Shown one piece after another: positions 27,803 through 28,361 of a stretch of 28,361 nucleotides of DNA. The translations under genes were made by a program, and so were the position numbers. How positions within the stretch are numbered: the stretch's first letter is position 1; each line of letters starts with the position of its first letter. The notes under the pieces were generated by a model. The model had not been told where the DNA came from and made no database searches. It was given only the letters and a program-made list of their open reading frames with translations. The DNA lies in assembly GCF_008831285.2 (NCBI RefSeq), contig NW_022204952.1, positions 1 through 28,361 of the forward strand, in the 5' to 3' direction. Source of the DNA: Nymphaea colorata. Taxonomy: Eukaryota > Streptophyta > Magnoliopsida > Nymphaeales > Nymphaeaceae.

Positions 27803-28239
27803 TCATGCGATGGGATTCTTGCTATTTTCCCGCTTGAAGGCCTCCACCTGTTCGATGTAGGTGATGTAGTGCTTCACCTTGGTGAAGGAGGGCAGCGTCT
27901 CCGCAGAGATAGTGTATCCCAAATCCTCCTCAATCTGCATAGAAATCTCAATGGCGTCCAGCGAGTCCAAGCCGTGCTCGGCCAAAGTGCTGCCCTTGGT
28001 CACTCCTACGTGGAATTATGCATACCCTGCTTGTGAGTGGTGCGGAAGTAGTTCTGGACTGTTTTGATGACGTAGGCGTCGATGTCCTCCTGCTTCTTGA
28101 GGGTGAGCGCAGTGCGGTTGACCAACTGTCCTTCCCTGTAGGAGGTGATGCCGCTGGAGGAACCAGAAGCGCCCTTAGGAGCGGTCTTCTGGACCTCGGT
28201 AGAGAAGGAGCAGCTCGCGCGAAGGATGGTTCTCAACAT
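27803..28239 (-). CDS. Mitochondrial acyl carrier protein
   Basis: The N-terminus MLRTILRASCSFSTEVQ is a typical mitochondrial targeting sequence. The ACP core holds the phosphopantetheine site EHGLDSLDAIEI (Ser of DSL) followed by QIEEDLGYTISAETLPSFTK. A 20-nt intron at 28006-28025 lies just before the core; splicing gives THKQGVTKGSTLAEHG. About 138 residues. Mitochondrial ACP serves type II fatty acid and lipoate synthesis and is a subunit of complex I in many eukaryotes. The start codon is only 29 bp from the telomere repeats, so promoter and 5' UTR must fit there or in the telomere. No frame break. Confidence 0.95.
28006..28025 (-). other. 20-nt intron of ACP
   Basis: On the minus strand gtatgcataattccacgtag, 20 nt. 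It separates two parts of a well-conserved ACP; splicing restores HKQGVTKGSTL. Confidence 0.95.
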
Positions 28240-28268
28240 ATTCAATTATATTTACTCGTTTCATCAAT
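28240..28268. promoter_or_regulatory. Ultrashort right subtelomere and ACP promoter
   Basis: Only 29 bp between the ACP start codon and the G4T2 repeats. AT-rich. It must contain the transcription start of ACP if that lies outside the telomere. Confidence 0.6.
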
Positions 28269-28361
28269 GGGGTTGGGGTTGGGGTTGGGGTTGGGGTTGG
28301 GGTTGGGGTTGGGGTTGGGGTTGGGGTTGGGGTTGGGGTTGGGGTTGGGGTTGGGGTTGGG
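28269..28361 (+). repeat. Right telomere, G4T2 repeats
   Basis: Regular GGGGTT repeats to the end of the window, the G-rich strand of the chromosome end. Together with 1-110 this shows a complete linear chromosome of about 28 kb. Confidence 0.98.

Noticed and set aside
1-28361. TAA/TAG as glutamine (common ciliate code)
   Set aside because: Gln would sit at the kinase APE Glu, the OPA3 Glu and the GST FED Glu, where the families have Glu.
1-28361. Pseudogene-rich or decaying chromosome
   Set aside because: Nearly all frame breaks are single missing bases of the same sign, many at homopolymers, while domains and motifs are intact. That pattern fits sequence error, not decay.

Overview
This is one complete macronuclear chromosome of a ciliate. 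It starts with C4A2 repeats (1-110) and ends with G4T2 repeats (28269-28361). Genes fill almost everything between. Only TGA ends genes; TAA and TAG occur throughout coding regions and fall where conserved glutamates are expected: the APE-motif Glu of a protein kinase, a Glu in the OPA3 core, and Glu residues in a TBC domain and a GST. That is the peritrich nuclear code (UAR = Glu, NCBI table 30), not the more common ciliate UAR = Gln code. With G4T2 telomeres, this points to a peritrich oligohymenophorean (Vorticella/Carchesium/Zoothamnium/Opisthonecta-like). The species cannot be told from the sequence.

Two properties must be known before reading the genes. (1) Introns are mostly exactly 20 nt, GT...AG; I place ten of 20 nt plus single ones of 28, 45 and 79 nt. 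Because 20 = 3n+2, a retained 20-nt intron looks like a -1 frameshift. (2) Many genes also contain -1 frame changes with no possible intron, often next to homopolymers. All need one extra base and fall inside conserved motifs such as the kinase HRD loop and the TBC core. The simplest reading is a consensus with uncorrected single-base deletions (long-read style); real -1 recoding is the less likely alternative. Long genes are therefore annotated as full spans through these breaks, not as pseudogenes.

Layout, about 27 protein genes. 213-5622 (+): an unknown protein, a Nup155-family nucleoporin and an OPA3-like protein. 5642-7143 (-): a TBC Rab-GAP. 7426-9598: a multi-pass membrane protein (+), ribosomal protein eL38 (-) and a B-box coiled-coil protein (-). 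9846-15262 (+): a run of lineage-specific genes, including a repeat-rich coiled-coil gene, a small membrane protein and a C2-like protein. 15543-18269: an unknown gene (+), a mitochondrial carrier (-), a Cys-pair protein (-), a small protein (+) and a CCCH zinc-finger protein (-). 18557-21981 (+): a kelch protein, a multi-pass membrane protein and a coiled-coil protein. 21997-24623 (-): TAF6, a secreted Cys-rich protein and a GST. 24809-28239: a NIMA-related kinase (+), an unknown gene (-), ribosomal protein eL14 (+) and mitochondrial acyl carrier protein (-), whose ATG lies 29 bp from the telomere.

There is no operon logic and no mobile element, rRNA, tRNA or CRISPR that I can see. Functions are mixed housekeeping: nuclear pore, transcription, translation, mitochondria, Rab traffic. 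Convergent neighbours are separated by only 15-55 bp, and many start codons follow short AT-rich leaders.
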